Part shown: positions 6,053 through 9,081 of the stretch, piece by piece
Layout of the letters: the number at the start of each line of letters is the position of its first letter
Numbering within the stretch: the first letter of the stretch is position 1
NCBI GenBank assembly: GCA_029256865.1
Contig: JARIEH010000003.1
Coordinates: forward strand, 1-9,081
Reading direction: 5' to 3'
Source of the DNA: Psychrobacter sp.
GTDB taxonomy: Bacteria; Pseudomonadota; Gammaproteobacteria; Pseudomonadales; Moraxellaceae
DNA: 9,081 nt
Notes under the pieces: generated by a model
Database searches by the model: none
What the model was told of the DNA's origin: nothing
The model's input: only the letters and a program-made list of their open reading frames with translations
Position numbers and translations under genes: made by a program

Positions 6053-8834
6053 ACCCATTCGCTTAAAAAACAAACTCCTAAAAAAACAAAAAGCCAAGAC
6101 ATCAGTGCTCTCTGAGGCGAAAAAAGCACCTATTGCCAATACCTCAGTGGCAACGCCTTATAGCAGCACTCCGATCAATCAGTTATACCGAAAAATATCA
6201 GGAAAGACACTGAATGTAGCGGTAAAAGCCAAGCTCTTAGGTGAGCTTCCAGTACTGGAGGCAGATGATCAGACATTGACCTTTTATGTACTACAGGACT
6301 ATTCACGCTCCAACAGTATTCTGATTGACCTGCAAACACAAGAGTATCAGCTTCCCCCTGCTTTGGTAGATGTAAAAGACCACGCACACGATATTGATGA
6401 AAGTGCCGCCATTATCTTTTTGCATCACCCCAAAGCCAAAGAGCGTAAATTATCACCGCGCTTATCACGTCTGGTTGCTGCCAGTTTGCAACACCCTGAT
6501 CTCAAAATACGCTTGATACCCGTATCCATCCTGTGGGGACGTGCTCCAGAGAAAGAAGACTCTTTACTCAAGTTATTAATGACCGATAACTGGCAAGATC
6601 CAAGCATCACCAAGCAGTTATTTAATATCGGCGTAATGGGTCGTGATACCTTTGTACAATTCCATGCAGCGCAGGACTTACGCACTCTTATTAATAAAAA
6701 CCTACAGGCTGATTTTTACAACGAGATAAGTGAACCAACCCCTTTCGATATCACAGTAGATTCTAATAATGATATCGCTAAAAATTTTGAGAACTCAGAT
6801 AACTTACCCTCCCTATCAGCAGCACCTAACCATAGGCTAGTCGCAACCACAGATGCCAATCGTGAACTGATACGTGCGTTGCAGCAGCAGCTCAATATCT
6901 ATCTCGATAAGCAGCGTACGACCATGATTGGTCCCGATTTATCAGATCGACGCAACTTGGTAGATAAGCTCATCTACTCGCCAGCCATCAAGCATGCCGC
7001 AGAGATTGAAGCTCAAGAAAAAGGCATCACTGTCCGTGAGGCACGTAACCTTGCCAGAGGCTATGCCAATGAGATGGTCAATGACTATTCACACCCTATT
7101 ATTCGTGTCTTTGATAGATTTTTGACGTGGTTATGGACCCAACTCTATGATGGCGTAGAAGTCCATCATTTTGAGCGTGTACGTAACGTTGCCGCCGATC
7201 ACGAGATCATTTATGTGCCCTGTCATCGCAGTCATGTTGACTACCTTTTGCTGTCCTATGTTATTTATAAGCGTGGCCTAAGCATTCCTTATGTCGCTGC
7301 TGGTGATAATTTAGATGTGCCTGTCTTAGGGTCTTTATTGCGTGGTGCAGTGGCCTTCTATATTCGTCGCAGCTTTCGTGGTAATGCGCTTTATACCGCC
7401 GTATTACGTGAATATATGCATACGCTCATTACTCGCAATACCCCGATTGAATACTTTGTTGAAGGCGGTCGCTCACGTTCAGGGCGCTTGTTGCCACCGA
7501 AGATGGGTATGTTGGCCATGACAGTGCACAGTCAATTACGCCACACTAACAAACCAGTGGTATTTATACCGACCTATATTGGTTACGAGCGCATTATGGA
7601 AGGTGGCACTTATATTGGTGAGCTAAAAGGCAAGCCCAAAGAGTCAGAGTCTTTACTTGGGTTACTCAAAGTCAGTCGTAAGATTGAGCGCATCTTTGGT
7701 AATGTACACTTAAGCTTTGGTACGCCCCTGTATCTTAGCGAATTTATGAAGAAATTCGATGTTGCCGCTGATAGCCTACCTGCTGATCGTACCGATACCC
7801 CATTGAGCGAAAATGCCAATGCGATGGTTGATAATATCGGTGTAAAAATCATGCAGCATATTAATAAAGCCGCGGTCATCAATCCCGTATCGCTATTATC
7901 ATTAGTACTGCTATCAGCACCGAAAGCCGCCCTTGATGAAGATATCTGCCGTCAGCAAATTGCCTTATATCAAGGTATCGCCCGTAAGATGCCTTACTCT
8001 GATGACACAGTCATTACCGATATGAATCCGCAACAAATCATCAATTATGGAATCAAGCTCAAGCTTATCGAGCGTACGCCGCATATCTTAGGTGATATTA
8101 TCCAAGTCGCTGGTAAGCAAGCCGCATTACTCAGCTACTTCCGTAATAACATTTTGCACGTCTTTATTTTATTGTCCTTCTTAGCCGCTCTGGTTGCACG
8201 CAATGGACGTATCAAACGCAGTCGTCTCGATGACATCGTCGTCCAGATGTATCCTTTCCTACAAAGCGAGCTGTTCTTATACTATCCCGCACACGGTTTA
8301 ATGGATGTCCTCGATCAGAAAGTTGATAATCTCATCGCGCACAACTTAATTGTCGATTTAGGGAATGGCATGCTCAGTGCCCCTGACGCTAATAGCAACT
8401 GCTATCAGCAGCTGCAGGTACTGGCAGCCCCTGTTGAGCAAAGCCTTGAGCGTTACTTTATGACGCTTGCTCTACTCGCACAGCAAGGCTCTGGTAATTT
8501 AACTGAGGATGAGGTGGTTGATCTATGTCATCTGCTCGGTCAGCGCTTATCTGTGCTGTATGCTGATGATATTCCTGACTTCTTTGACCGCTCACTATTT
8601 ACCAGCTTTGTGAACGCACTGATCCGACTCAGCTATCTACAAAAAGACGAAGAAACGGGTGTGCTGACTTTTGATCATCGTATCAATGACATTGCCAGTC
8701 ATGCTAAATATGTGCTTAGCCCTGATATGATGCAAATCTTGCAACAAGTCGCCAGTCTAGATGAAAAAGAAATTGCCCATGCTATTACCGAGATCAGTAA
8801 TAAAAAGCAGCGCAAATTTGGTCGTAAGCGTTAG
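6048..8834 (+). CDS. plsB: Glycerol-3-phosphate 1-O-acyltransferase PlsB
   Basis: PlsB transfers an acyl group from acyl-CoA or acyl-ACP to sn-glycerol-3-phosphate, making lysophosphatidate at the inner membrane, the first step of phospholipid synthesis. The 928-residue protein contains all four acyltransferase blocks: CHRSHVDYLLLSYV with catalytic His393 and Asp398, GAVAFYIRRSF (433-443), YFVEGGRSRSGRLLPPK (469-485) and FIPTYIGYE (506-514). Similarity to E. coli PlsB (807 aa) also covers the N-terminal part (IRLIPVSILWGRAP, 154-167) and the C terminus (QRLSVLYADDIPDFFDRSLF, 832-851). Extra length comes from a Lys-rich N-terminal extension of about 50 residues, a polar insertion near 220-262, and the C-terminal tail. 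The start is insecure: there is no Shine-Dalgarno before the ATG at 6048, and a promoter-like -10 overlaps it; GTG at 6105 is a weaker in-frame alternative. It ends in a strong terminator and converges with ettA. Confidence 0.97.
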   Translation: MIPIRLKNKLLKKQKAKTSVLSEAKKAPIANTSVATPYSSTPINQLYRKISGKTLNVAVKAKLLGELPVLEADDQTLTFYVLQDYSRSNSILIDLQTQEYQLPPALVDVKDHAHDIDESAAIIFLHHPKAKERKLSPRLSRLVAASLQHPDLKIRLIPVSILWGRAPEKEDSLLKLLMTDNWQDPSITKQLFNIGVMGRDTFVQFHAAQDLRTLINKNLQADFYNEISEPTPFDITVDSNNDIAKNFENSDNLPSLSAAPNHRLVATTDANRELIRALQQQLNIYLDKQRTTMIGPDLSDRRNLVDKLIYSPAIKHAAEIEAQEKGITVREARNLARGYANEMVNDYSHPIIRVFDRFLTWLWTQLYDGVEVHHFERVRNVAADHEIIYVPCHRSHVDYLLLSYVIYKRGLSIPYVAAGDNLDVPVLGSLLRGAVAFYIRRSFRGNALYTAVLREYMHTLITRNTPIEYFVEGGRSRSGRLLPPKMGMLAMTVHSQLRHTNKPVVFIPTYIGYERIMEGGTYIGELKGKPKESESLLGLLKVSRKIERIFGNVHLSFGTPLYLSEFMKKFDVAADSLPADRTDTPLSENANAMVDNIGVKIMQHINKAAVINPVSLLSLVLLSAPKAALDEDICRQQIALYQGIARKMPYSDDTVITDMNPQQIINYGIKLKLIERTPHILGDIIQVAGKQAALLSYFRNNILHVFILLSFLAALVARNGRIKRSRLDDIVVQMYPFLQSELFLYYPAHGLMDVLDQKVDNLIAHNLIVDLGNGMLSAPDANSNCYQQLQVLAAPVEQSLERYFMTLALLAQQGSGNLTEDEVVDLCHLLGQRLSVLYADDIPDFFDRSLFTSFVNALIRLSYLQKDEETGVLTFDHRINDIASHAKYVLSPDMMQILQQVASLDEKEIAHAITEISNKKQRKFGRKR

Positions 8835-8847
8835 GGTATCTCATTTT

Positions 8848-8879
8848 ATAATCTAATCTCTAGATAATCTAATCTCTCG
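8848..8879. repeat. Two-copy 16-base tandem repeat
   Basis: ATAATCTAATCTCTAG (8848-8863) is followed directly by ATAATCTAATCTCTCG (8864-8879). The copies share their first 14 bases and differ in one of the last two. It lies between the plsB stop and the terminator stem and looks like a slippage duplication. Confidence 0.7.
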
Positions 8880-8923
8880 CATTAAAAAAGACCTCTAATA
8901 AAATTAGAGGTCTTTTTTAATGC
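8879..8923. terminator. Bidirectional intrinsic terminator between plsB and ettA
   Basis: A perfect 21-base-pair inverted repeat (8879-8899 with 8903-8923) has an AAA loop. The core is GACCTCTAAT / ATTAGAGGTC, flanked by six As on the left and six Ts on the right, so each strand has a hairpin followed by a U-run. It serves plsB rightward and ettA leftward. Confidence 0.93.
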
Positions 8924-8968
8924 TTATTTCTTTTACCGCTTAACAGTAAAATTGACTGAGTAAAGCTA

Positions 8969-9081
8969 CTAGCTGGTAATTTTCTTATACTTCATGCGCT
9001 TAGGACCCGCGTCATCACCCATCGTCTTTTTGCGGTAAGTTTCAAACTCAGAATAGTTACCGTCGAACCAGATTGGACCTT
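8969..9081 (-). CDS. ettA: EttA (energy-dependent translational throttle A), C-terminal tail only
   Basis: Reading leftward from the window edge, 36 residues precede TAG (8969-8971): GPIWFDGNYSEFETYRKK, then TMGDDAGPKRMKYKKITS. This closely follows the end of E. coli EttA as remembered (FFDGNFTEYEEYKKRTLG, ending PKRIKYKRIAK), an ABC-F ATPase that binds the ribosomal E site and gates entry into elongation according to ATP/ADP. None of the ATPase motifs is in the window, so the call rests on this tail alone; another ABC-F protein is less likely because the PKRxKYK ending is characteristic of EttA. Confidence 0.85.
   Translation of the reverse strand, partial: GPIWFDGNYSEFETYRKKTMGDDAGPKRMKYKKITS

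Noticed and set aside
7610..7882. 90-residue minus-strand open frame inside plsB
   Set aside because: It is antisense to a conserved part of plsB, with no start signal; the open frame follows from codon bias of the sense gene.
1..9081. Mobile elements, CRISPR arrays, tRNA/rRNA genes, defence or toxin-antitoxin systems
   Set aside because: I found no transposase or integrase frame, terminal inverted repeats, regularly spaced repeats, tRNA-like cloverleaf or defence-type domain. The content is core housekeeping genes plus a few accessory proteins.

Overview
The window looks like an ordinary chromosomal segment of a gammaproteobacterium in the Moraxellaceae, most likely Psychrobacter. This rests on moderate GC content with AT-rich intergenic regions, and on protein style: a 928-residue PlsB longer than the enterobacterial enzyme, a roughly 600-residue acyl-CoA dehydrogenase starting MLTYKAPLRDIKFL, and clear but diverged relatives of E. 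coli AroE, YbaK and EttA. The genus is an inference from remembered sequences, not from a search.

Layout, left to right. (1) 1-745, plus strand: the last 248 codons or so of aroE (shikimate dehydrogenase), cut by the window edge. (2) 753-1880, minus strand: a FUSC-type integral membrane protein, tail-to-tail with aroE at a 7-base gap. (3) 1881-2185: an AT-rich divergent spacer with no gene. (4) 2186-4006, plus strand: a large acyl-CoA dehydrogenase of the DmdC/AcdA-like type, followed by a strong intrinsic terminator at 4045-4082. (5) 4213-4695, plus strand: a small exported protein that I read as a PliG-like inhibitor of goose-type lysozyme. (6) 4714-5094, minus strand: a solo 5-carboxymethyl-2-hydroxymuconate isomerase-family protein of the tautomerase superfamily. 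(7) 5326-5814, minus strand: ybaK, the Cys-tRNA(Pro) deacylase. (8) 6048-8834, plus strand: plsB, the glycerol-3-phosphate acyltransferase. (9) A long symmetric terminator hairpin at 8879-8923. (10) 8969-9081, minus strand: the C-terminal tail of ettA.

Most genes are transcribed singly, with alternating strands and their own spacers, so there is little operon structure. The shared themes are loose: lipid metabolism (the dehydrogenase in acyl-CoA oxidation, PlsB in the first step of phospholipid synthesis), translation quality and control (YbaK, EttA), and envelope functions (the FUSC protein and the lysozyme-inhibitor-like protein). I see no mobile element, CRISPR array, tRNA, rRNA, toxin-antitoxin pair or defence island. 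I do not find a convincing new multi-gene system. The points most worth a second look are the PliG-like exported protein, the puzzling plsB start (a near-consensus promoter whose -10 overlaps the start codon, with an A7 slippery run 11 codons in), the orphan isomerase, and an in-frame 18-base near-duplication in ybaK.
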